From positions 1 through 11,299 of the forward strand of contig JAISDG010000143.1 in NCBI GenBank assembly GCA_031265015.1: 11,299 bases of DNA. Direction: 5' to 3'. The notes under the pieces are model-generated. The model searched no databases, was not told the DNA's origin, and saw only the letters and a list, made by a program, of their open reading frames with translations. The position numbers were made by a program, and so were the translations under genes. The DNA comes from Spirochaetaceae bacterium. GTDB lineage: Bacteria; Spirochaetota; Spirochaetia; Treponematales; Breznakiellaceae. Below, one piece after another: positions 5,542-11,299 of the stretch (position 1 is its first letter; every line of letters begins with the position of its first letter).

Positions 5542-7350
5542 CTACAGCAGCGCCTCCGCGTCAAATTCGCAGGCGGTACAGGGAACGGTGATGCCCCAGT
5601 TTTCCAGTACCTCCGGGTGGAGTTCTCCGAAGACGCCGATATTTTTTCCCCCGTGGGTGATCGCCGCCGCCCGGCCGGGAATGAAACGGCGGTCGGCGGA
5701 TTCTTCCACGCCGTAGTCCCGGGAAAGATAGTAGAACAGGGTCTGGAGTTCCGCCGCGGCGGTATTAAAGCCGGATTCCGCCCCGGCATGGAGGAATCCC
5801 AGGTACTGCCGGGTGGCCGTACCGTAGTTTTCCTCCGGGTCCCGGTAGGCCACTTTGCCGGTTTCAAATATCCGGTGGGGATAGGCGGCGTGGCCCGATA
5901 CGGATTCGCTTTGTACCAGGGAAGCAAGGATGCTGTCCCGGACATACTCGTAATTTTCCGTCATGGGATTGGAGATGCGGATGATCCGCTTTCCATCCCC
6001 CCGCATGTTGTCCACCAGGTCTTTGCGGGAACCCAGGTAATTGTAGATCATCTCCTGGTAACCCAGGCCGGTCATCAGCTCCTTGATTCGCCGGCTCAAG
6101 AGGGTTACCGCCGTCAGCCGGCCGATGGTAAAGTCCCGGGGACGTTCGGGCCTAAAGTCCGCAAGCCCCCGGCCCATCATGATGTCTTCCATCACGTCCG
6201 CGGCGTGGAGAAAATCGTTCCGGTATTCGGGGGGCCATGCTTTTACTCCGGGGACTTTAGCGCCGGTTTCATCGCCGGTCCCGGCCCCGGTTCCGTCGCC
6301 GGTCCCGGCACCGGTTCCGGGACCGCGCTCGGTACCCGGGAGTTTTTCAGCCCTTACCCCCATGCGGGCCAGGGCTTTCACGCAGTCATCGGCGTTAATC
6401 CCCCGGCCCAGATATTTTTCGATCCGGGCCAGCGAGCAAAAGACCGGCTCCTGAAAATAATAGGGGGTAACGCAGGTCCGGCCAAAGGGCGTATCGAAGT
6501 GATATTCCACTTCTACCGGCTCAATGGTAAAGCCGTTATCCGCCATGTCGCAGGCGACAATGGAGGCCGCCAGGGTAACCGCCGCCTGGTCCGTGCCGGT
6601 AAGTTCCACAAAAAGATCCGTATCCCCTACCTGGACCGCTCCCAGATCGGCGGAGTTGATGATGGGCGGATAGGATAAAACGCTCCCCGAAGCGTCGGTC
6701 AAAAGCGGGTGGACGGGCTCATGTTCCTGGATAAAGGCGTATTCTTTTCCCTTGGGGTGCTGCTTAAGAATTTCCCGCAGCGAGAGGGGGGTGTCCCACT
6801 GGAGGGGCACGAAGGATACGCTGTCGGGATCCACCCCTTTGTACATGATAGGCCACCGGATGATCGAACTACGGTACAGGCCCATGGAAATGGTCCGCCG
6901 CTTCCGGCCGAAATTCCAGGCAAGCTTTTCCTGGGTCTGGATCATGTCCCGAAGCATGGGATCGCTGATTGCTTTGCCCGACGCGATAAATCCCGCGAGG
7001 TAGGGCCGGACTTTTTGTACCGGGGCTTCCACAATCACCTTGTGCCCCGCGGTTTTTGGTTTTCCCGGCGATGAAAAGAAAGGATACTCCGGCGCTTTAC
7101 CGCCGTTATACACCCGGAGCTGCCGGGCGCAGCCCGCGGTTCCCCAGAGGTCCGGCCTGTTGGTATCGTTCAGTTCTATCTTTAAAACCCGTTCCGGTAC
7201 GGGAAGGGATTTATCGCTGTCTTCATCCAGCTCCGCCTTCGCGCAGCTCAAGGCTTCTTCAAAGGCGTCCCGGGTCTGCCAGATACTTTTTCCTCCGGGG
7301 CAGCCCGCCAGGGCGTAGAATGCCGCTTCGTTCACTTCTATCTTGGGCAT
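5542..7350 (-). CDS. pheT: Phenylalanyl-tRNA synthetase beta subunit, archaeal/eukaryotic type
   Basis: With PheS this subunit charges tRNA-Phe; beta carries the editing and tRNA-binding domains. At 602 residues it is much shorter than the usual bacterial form (about 800), lacking the N-terminal tRNA-binding-like and C-terminal anticodon-binding domains, as in archaea. The start MPKIEVNEAAFYALAG, a central B3/B4 region (about 110-280), a B5 domain (about 290-400) with PPEYRNDFLHAADVMEDI, and a C-terminal catalytic-like fold with NPMTENYEYVRDSILASL all fit. The B5 domain is interrupted at about 340-364 by a low-complexity Gly/Thr/Ala/Asp stretch made of a repeated octapeptide GTGAGTGD. A perfect AGGAGG lies seven bases before the ATG. 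The ATG shares its A with the pheS stop (TGATG), so the two are translationally coupled. Confidence 0.95.
   Translation of the reverse strand: MPKIEVNEAAFYALAGCPGGKSIWQTRDAFEEALSCAKAELDEDSDKSLPVPERVLKIELNDTNRPDLWGTAGCARQLRVYNGGKAPEYPFFSSPGKPKTAGHKVIVEAPVQKVRPYLAGFIASGKAISDPMLRDMIQTQEKLAWNFGRKRRTISMGLYRSSIIRWPIMYKGVDPDSVSFVPLQWDTPLSLREILKQHPKGKEYAFIQEHEPVHPLLTDASGSVLSYPPIINSADLGAVQVGDTDLFVELTGTDQAAVTLAASIVACDMADNGFTIEPVEVEYHFDTPFGRTCVTPYYFQEPVFCSLARIEKYLGRGINADDCVKALARMGVRAEKLPGTERGPGTGAGTGDGTGAGTGDETGAKVPGVKAWPPEYRNDFLHAADVMEDIMMGRGLADFRPERPRDFTIGRLTAVTLLSRRIKELMTGLGYQEMIYNYLGSRKDLVDNMRGDGKRIIRISNPMTENYEYVRDSILASLVQSESVSGHAAYPHRIFETGKVAYRDPEENYGTATRQYLGFLHAGAESGFNTAAAELQTLFYYLSRDYGVEESADRRFIPGRAAAITHGGKNIGVFGELHPEVLENWGITVPCTACEFDAEALL
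6262..6336. repeat. Low-complexity 24-bp repeat inside pheT
   Basis: Two adjacent 24-base units (6272-6295 and 6296-6319) differ at a single base, with partial copies on both sides. On the coding strand they specify GTGAGTGD twice, within a Gly/Thr-rich stretch at residues of about 340-364. It lies in a loop of the B5 domain and probably grew by replication slippage. Confidence 0.8.
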
Positions 7351-9026
7351 CAGACTGCCTCCTCTGCTGTCCCGTCTTTGGTCCGCCTGAGCCGCACGCT
7401 CTCTATGTCGTAACTGAACAGTTCCCGCAGGTCGTTAAGGCCCAGGGCCATTAACGCCATGCGGTCTATGCCGATGCCCCAGGCCGCTACGGGCACATGA
7501 ACGCCCAGGCTTTCGGTTACTTCGGGCCGGAAGATCCCCGACCCCCCCAGCTCGAACCAGCCCAGCACAGGATGTTTTATGTGAACCTCGACGGAAGGCT
7601 CGGTAAAAGGAAAGTAGCCGGGAACATATTTTACTTCCCCGGCCCCCGCCACCTCCAGGGCAAACATTTCCAGCATCCCCAGCAGGGTTTTTAAGTTTAC
7701 CTCTTCCCCAAGGACGATGCCTTCGGTTTGGTAAAAGTCCGGAAGGTGGGTGGCGTCCACCTTGTCGTAACGGAAGCACCGGACAATGCCGAAGTACTTG
7801 CCGGGAATTTTTGCCCCCGGCAGGGTTTTGGCGGAAAGGGCCGTTCCCTGGCTGCGGAGTATAAGCCGCCGGGTAAAGTCCCGGTCAAAGGCATAACTCC
7901 AGCCCCGGCTTCCGGTACTGCCCCCCGATTCATGGGCGGCGGCTATATTGGACAGCCAGGGCTCTTTAACAGACGCGGCATGTTCCGGTTCCGCAAGACG
8001 GTACACATCGTGGATGTCCCGGGCGGAATGAAACTGCGGCATAAAAAGGGCGTCGGAATTCCAGAATTCCGTTTCTACCAGGGGGCCGTCGAATTCCTCA
8101 AAACCCAGGGACGCAAGCTTGTCCTTGACCCCTTCAAGAAACTGGGCATAGGGATTGGTCCGTCCGGGAATAAGCCTGACGGGGGGGACGTTGATATTAT
8201 AGGAGCGGAAGGTTTTGCCCTTCCAGCTTCCGGCGGCAAGCATATCCGGGGTAAGGGCTCCGGTTTCCTCGCCGGTGATTCCCGCGGCCTTCAGGGCCTC
8301 CGCCAGCTCCGCCGCCAGGCCGGTAAAGCCAAAGACCACCGTTTCCCGCTCCACCTGGCGGAAGGCCGCGCCGGCGGCGCCCCGCTTTTTTGCGATCCCC
8401 GGAACGGCGGCTTTTTCCGCGGCGGACAGTTCCGTTTCCGCTATAAAGACCGCGCCGGTAATGGGAGCGTCCGCTCCGGCATTGCGGCCGGCGGCTTCCA
8501 TTTCCCTGCCGGCGGCTTTCTCCAGCAGGCCGCGGATCACCGCCAGGTGTTCCGTCACCAGTCCGGCCTTTCCCCCGGCGGGGGAAAGGGGGATCACCTT
8601 TTTTTCACCGTCCAGGGCCAAAGCCCCCAGTTTGGCAAGGGAACCGAAGGCACTGCCGATGTCTTTGTTTTCCATTCCCAGCCGGGCCGCTATGTCCGGC
8701 AGGCGCAGCCCGGCTTCGCTGCCGGAACCGGCTTCGCCGCTCCTCGCGGACCGGACCAGTTCCAGGATCCGCTCTTCCGGCGTACCCTTTTCTTTCCAGG
8801 TCCGGCCCAGATCGGTTAGTTCGTACAGCACCGCCCGTTCCCGGCGAAGTTCGGTTATAATCCCCTTACCCGCAAGCCAGGACAGCGCCTGGTTGCCGTT
8901 TCCGCTCCTGAAACCAAGGTCCGCCTCGGCCTTTTCGATGGTAAGCTCGTCCCCCAGGCTGTAATGAAGAATAATTTTGACCTCCAGGGGATGAAGGTTT
9001 TTTACCGTGGCTTGTATATCGTTCAT
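7350..9026 (-). CDS. pheS: Phenylalanyl-tRNA synthetase alpha subunit, archaeal/eukaryotic type
   Basis: Catalytic subunit that activates phenylalanine and transfers it to tRNA-Phe. The 558 residues exceed the usual bacterial length (about 340) and carry the N-terminal winged-helix region of archaeal enzymes (HPLEVKIILHY, about 10-90), then a further helix-turn-helix-like and Ala-rich section to about 255. The class II core follows: motif 1 GFEEFDGPLVETEFWNSDAL (308-327), motif 2 with RCFRYDKVDATHLPDFYQTE (416-435), and motif 3 GIGIDRMALM (517-526). The phenylalanine-site segment FELGGSGIFRPEV precedes motif 3. An AAGGA lies a few bases before the ATG at 9026. It is the first gene of pheS-pheT and is transcribed divergently from gdhA. 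The archaeal type in a bacterium reflects an ancient transfer known in spirochaetes. Confidence 0.96.
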   Translation of the reverse strand: MNDIQATVKNLHPLEVKIILHYSLGDELTIEKAEADLGFRSGNGNQALSWLAGKGIITELRRERAVLYELTDLGRTWKEKGTPEERILELVRSARSGEAGSGSEAGLRLPDIAARLGMENKDIGSAFGSLAKLGALALDGEKKVIPLSPAGGKAGLVTEHLAVIRGLLEKAAGREMEAAGRNAGADAPITGAVFIAETELSAAEKAAVPGIAKKRGAAGAAFRQVERETVVFGFTGLAAELAEALKAAGITGEETGALTPDMLAAGSWKGKTFRSYNINVPPVRLIPGRTNPYAQFLEGVKDKLASLGFEEFDGPLVETEFWNSDALFMPQFHSARDIHDVYRLAEPEHAASVKEPWLSNIAAAHESGGSTGSRGWSYAFDRDFTRRLILRSQGTALSAKTLPGAKIPGKYFGIVRCFRYDKVDATHLPDFYQTEGIVLGEEVNLKTLLGMLEMFALEVAGAGEVKYVPGYFPFTEPSVEVHIKHPVLGWFELGGSGIFRPEVTESLGVHVPVAAWGIGIDRMALMALGLNDLRELFSYDIESVRLRRTKDGTAEEAV

Positions 9027-9066
9027 GAATGTTCCTTATGCCTATGGACGCCGGGTGGCTGGGGGT

Positions 9067-9095
9067 AGAATAGCAATTTTCGCGAGCTTTGAGAA
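9067..9095 (-). promoter_or_regulatory. Possible pheS promoter
   Basis: On the minus strand TTCTCA (9090-9095) and TATTCT (9067-9072) are 17 bases apart, each four of six matches to sigma70 consensus. A start near 9060 would leave a leader of about 34 bases before the pheS ATG. No T-box or leader-peptide attenuator fits in so short a leader. Confidence 0.4.
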
Positions 9096-9099
9096 GACG

Positions 9100-9117
9100 G
9101 GTTAACCAACCATAACC
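9100..9117. promoter_or_regulatory. Dyad between the divergent pheS and gdhA promoters
   Basis: GGTTA (9100-9104) and TAACC (9113-9117) are inverted arms eight bases apart; the left arm is also part of the 8-bp palindrome GGTTAACC (9100-9107). The element sits exactly between the two outward-facing -35 boxes, four bases from one and six from the other. This is a good place for a regulator acting on both directions. No regulator is identified. Confidence 0.35.
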
Positions 9118-9123
9118 GATTTC

Positions 9124-9151
9124 TTGACGCGTATATTATTCCTGTGATAAA
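9124..9151 (+). promoter_or_regulatory. Likely gdhA promoter, start site at or near the ATG
   Basis: TTGACG (9124-9129) and GATAAA (9146-9151) are 16 bases apart, matching five and four consensus positions. The predicted start falls near 9158, almost on the ATG at 9160. No purine-rich ribosome binding site is present in GTACCCCC before the ATG, so the message may be leaderless. Confidence 0.5.
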
Positions 9152-9159
9152 GTACCCCC

Positions 9160-10503
9160 ATGAAGCATGCATATTTAACGGATTTGGTTAAGTCGGTGGA
9201 ACGGCGGAATCCCCACGAGGATGAATTCCTTCAGGCGGTGCGGGAAGTGATGGAAAGCCTGGAGCCGGTGGCGGAACGCAGGCCCGATTTAATTGAAGCG
9301 GGGGTTTTTGACCGCATCGTGGAACCCGAGCGGGCGATTAGTTTCCGGGTCAGCTGGGTCAACGACAAAGGCAAGGTAGAGGTAAACCGGGGCTACCGGG
9401 TTCAGTTTAATTCCGCCATCGGGCCCTATAAGGGCGGGCTCCGGCTGCATCCTTCGGTAAATCTTTCGATCATCAAATTTTTGGGCTTTGAACAGATCCT
9501 TAAGAATTCCCTGACCACCCTGCCCATGGGCGGCGCCAAGGGCGGATCCGATTTTGATCCCAAGGGCAAAAGCGACGGCGAGGTGATGCGCTTCTGCCAG
9601 AGTTTTATGACGGAGCTGGAAAAGCACATAGGCCAGTTTACCGATGTGCCCGCGGGGGACATCGGCGTGGGGGGCCGGGAAATCGGCTACATGTACGGCC
9701 AGTACAAGCGGATCCGCAACGAAACCGCCGGCGTTCTTACCGGCAAGGGGCTTCCCTTTGGCGGATCCCTGGTCCGGACCGAAGCTACCGGTTACGGTCT
9801 GTGTTACTTTACCCGCGAAATGCTGGCGTCCCGGGGTTTAAGCTTTAAGGACAAAACCGTGGTTATTTCCGGGTCGGGCAATGTGGCGATCTATGCCGCG
9901 GAAAAAGCGGCCCAGCTGGGCGCCAAAGTTGTGGCCTTAAGCGATTCCGGCGGCTATATCCACGATCCCGCGGGGATTAAACTTGACGTGGTTAAACAAA
10001 TCAAGGAAGTTGAGCGGGGCCGCATTGCCGAATACAGCAAACGGGTTTCCGGCTCAAGCTACCACAAGAATTGTTCCGGTATCTGGACCATCAAATGCGA
10101 CATTGCCCTGCCCAGCGCTACCCAAAACGAGCTGGATCTGGAGAGCGCCAAAATTCTGACCAAGAACGGAGCCGCCGCCGTGGCCGAGGGCGCCAATATG
10201 CCCACCTGCCCCGAGGCGGTTGCCTGGTTCCTGGATCACCAGGTCCTCTTTGGCCCCGCCAAGGCCGCCAATGCCGGCGGGGTCGCCACGTCGGGCCTGG
10301 AGATGAGCCAGAACAGCCTGCGCCTTTCCTGGACCTTTGCCGAGGTGGACGAACGGCTGGACGAGATCATGACGGGCATTTATCACGCCGCTTCCAAAGC
10401 CGCCGCGGAATACGGAAAGGCCGGCAATCTGGTAACGGGGGCAAACATCGCGGGCTTCCTTAAAGTGGCGGAAGCGATGAAAGCCCAGGGCATCGCGTAC
10501 TGA
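9160..10503 (+). CDS. gdhA: Glutamate dehydrogenase, hexameric class
   Basis: Interconverts 2-oxoglutarate plus ammonium and glutamate with a nicotinamide cofactor, in the cytoplasm. The 447 residues match the hexameric class (about 450). The substrate lysines are K91 (GPYKGGLR), K115 (ILKNSL) and catalytic K127 (PMGGAKGG), with catalytic D167 (PAGDIGVGGREIG). They are spaced exactly as K89, K113, K125 and D165 of the Clostridium symbiosum enzyme. The Rossmann motif SGSGNVA follows, with ALSDSGGYI after the second strand, which suggests but does not prove NADP use. ATG 9160 is the only possible start: an in-frame TAA lies three codons upstream (9148-9150). There is no Shine-Dalgarno. The stop overlaps the only available azlC start, so gdhA and the exporter genes form one operon. 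Confidence 0.96.
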   Translation: MKHAYLTDLVKSVERRNPHEDEFLQAVREVMESLEPVAERRPDLIEAGVFDRIVEPERAISFRVSWVNDKGKVEVNRGYRVQFNSAIGPYKGGLRLHPSVNLSIIKFLGFEQILKNSLTTLPMGGAKGGSDFDPKGKSDGEVMRFCQSFMTELEKHIGQFTDVPAGDIGVGGREIGYMYGQYKRIRNETAGVLTGKGLPFGGSLVRTEATGYGLCYFTREMLASRGLSFKDKTVVISGSGNVAIYAAEKAAQLGAKVVALSDSGGYIHDPAGIKLDVVKQIKEVERGRIAEYSKRVSGSSYHKNCSGIWTIKCDIALPSATQNELDLESAKILTKNGAAAVAEGANMPTCPEAVAWFLDHQVLFGPAKAANAGGVATSGLEMSQNSLRLSWTFAEVDERLDEIMTGIYHAASKAAAEYGKAGNLVTGANIAGFLKVAEAMKAQGIAY

Positions 10504-11258
10504 GCAAAACCCTGGCCGCCGCTTTCCGGTATTCGATCCCCGTACTGCTCGGGTACGTTACCCTGGGTACGGCATTCGGCCTTGTCGCCTCCGGCGCGGG
10601 CTACCCCTGGTATCTCGCGGCGGCGGCAAGCATGGTTATGTACGCCGGGGCCGGTCAGTTTATCGCCGTGGGGCTTTTTGCCGCCGGAGCGCCGCTGATC
10701 TACGCCGTTTTTCTGGAGTTTGTGGTGAACGCCCGGCACATGGCCTACGGCATTTCGATGCTGCGCCGCTACCGGGACGCCGGGCATTTTAAGCCCTACC
10801 TTATTTTCGCCCTTACCGACGAAACCTTCGCCCTGCTTTCTTCGCTGCCCCCGCCGGAAAACGGCGAATCCGGCATGACCGGAGCGGAAAAAGGCCGTTT
10901 TATGTTTCTGGTATCCCTGCTCAACCATATCTACTGGAACGCCGGAACCCTTGCCGGGGCTCTCGCCGGAACCTTTATCCCCTGGAAACTCGACGGAATC
11001 GGCTTTGCCCTTACCGCTCTTTTTATTGTGCTGATGATAGAACAGATCATCCGGGTAAAAAAGCCGCTCCCGTTTATTGTTTCCGGCATAAGCGCCGCGG
11101 CGGCGGTGTTTCTGCTGCCCGGCGCGCTGTCCGCCCGTTTTTCCCTGCTCGCGGCGATGGTTATCAGCCTCGGCGTCGTGCAGCTTTTTGAAGGCAGAGC
11201 CGCGCCGGCCAATTCCGCCGGAAAAGCCGCCTCCCCTGACGGAAGCGGGCCATGCTGA
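10500..11258 (+). CDS. azlC: AzlC-family branched-chain amino acid exporter, large subunit
   Basis: 252 residues if started at CTG 10500. AzlC and AzlD together export leucine, isoleucine, valine and analogues across the inner membrane. Family features include AFRYSIPVLLGYVTLGTAFG in the first membrane segment, MVMYAGAGQFIAVGLF, the FVVNARHMAYGISM segment, FALTDETFALLS, and a hydrophobic C-terminal half. The first ATG (10632) would remove the conserved first membrane segment and half the AGAGQF helix, so translation must begin earlier. The frame opens at 10464 (TAA at 10461) and holds no ATG, GTG or TTG before 10632. CTG 10500, overlapping the gdhA TGA as CTGA, is the best candidate, with AGGG about ten bases upstream. 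A frameshift from gdhA is the alternative. It overlaps azlD by seven bases. Confidence 0.85.
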   Translation: MSKTLAAAFRYSIPVLLGYVTLGTAFGLVASGAGYPWYLAAAASMVMYAGAGQFIAVGLFAAGAPLIYAVFLEFVVNARHMAYGISMLRRYRDAGHFKPYLIFALTDETFALLSSLPPPENGESGMTGAEKGRFMFLVSLLNHIYWNAGTLAGALAGTFIPWKLDGIGFALTALFIVLMIEQIIRVKKPLPFIVSGISAAAAVFLLPGALSARFSLLAAMVISLGVVQLFEGRAAPANSAGKAASPDGSGPC

Positions 11259-11299
11259 GTACCGGAACCGCCCTGCTGTACACCGTCGTTCTGGGAGCG
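11252..11299 (+). CDS. azlD: AzlD-like small exporter subunit, N-terminal fragment
   Basis: An ATG at 11252 overlaps the azlC stop by seven bases (ATGCTGA), with GGAAG about seven bases upstream. The frame stays open to the window end and gives 16 residues, MLSTGTALLYTVVLGA, the start of a hydrophobic segment. AzlD normally follows AzlC and has four membrane helices. The call rests on position, overlap and hydrophobicity, since too little sequence is visible for motifs. Confidence 0.65.
   Translation, partial: MLSTGTALLYTVVLGA

Noticed and set aside
4567..6678. 703-codon plus-strand open frame
   Set aside because: It is antisense to the ferritin/VIT and pheT genes, has no recognisable domain, and is a by-product of GC-rich codon use.
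7728..8819. 363-codon plus-strand open frame
   Set aside because: Antisense to pheS, Gly/Arg/Phe-rich composition without domains; a shadow frame.

Overview
The window looks like chromosomal DNA of a GC-rich spirochaete, most likely a treponeme related to the termite-gut group. This placement is an inference. It rests on the archaeal/eukaryotic-type phenylalanyl-tRNA synthetase pair, which is known from spirochaetes, and on the many small secreted proteins of unfamiliar type. No phylogenetic search could be run. No transposase, integrase, tRNA, rRNA or CRISPR array is visible.

Layout. (1) 1-1023, plus strand: the C-terminal end of a TPR-like protein, a perfect 10-bp hairpin, then a small secreted START/SRPBCC-fold protein. 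(2) 1069-2882, minus strand: elongation factor P (efp) and, upstream of it, a secreted von Willebrand factor A protein. An 11-bp-stem hairpin sits between the convergent START-domain and efp genes. (3) 2883-3515, no convincing protein gene. This stretch is the most unusual part of the window. Reading on the minus strand it holds a strong sigma70-like promoter, a leader of about 100 nt that can form four stem-loops, and a textbook intrinsic terminator just ahead of the vWA gene. Next to the promoter lies a 21-bp tandem array of 13 in-register dyads, most of them GTCTCGAGAC. (4) 3516-4490, minus strand: a secreted protein made of seven repeats of about 40 residues (GSDVYIAG...YWLNG...), probably a seven-bladed beta-propeller, with its own promoter. 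(5) 4582-9026, minus strand: pheS and pheT (1-nt overlap) followed by a ferritin-like/VIT1 fusion predicted to move iron or manganese across the membrane. (6) 9027-9159: a divergent intergenic region with a dyad between two opposing promoters. (7) 9160-11299, plus strand: glutamate dehydrogenase (gdhA) followed by the branched-chain amino acid exporter genes azlC and azlD (azlD cut by the window end).

How the genes fit together. The gdhA-azlC-azlD cluster would link ammonium assimilation into glutamate with export of amino acids. The azlC reading frame has no ATG, GTG or TTG upstream of its first transmembrane segment. It can start only at a CTG that overlaps the gdhA stop codon, or be made by frameshifting. 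gdhA itself has no Shine-Dalgarno sequence and its best promoter lies almost on the start codon, suggesting a leaderless message. pheST and efp are translation housekeeping genes. The vWA and propeller proteins are predicted to be exported and have no assigned function.
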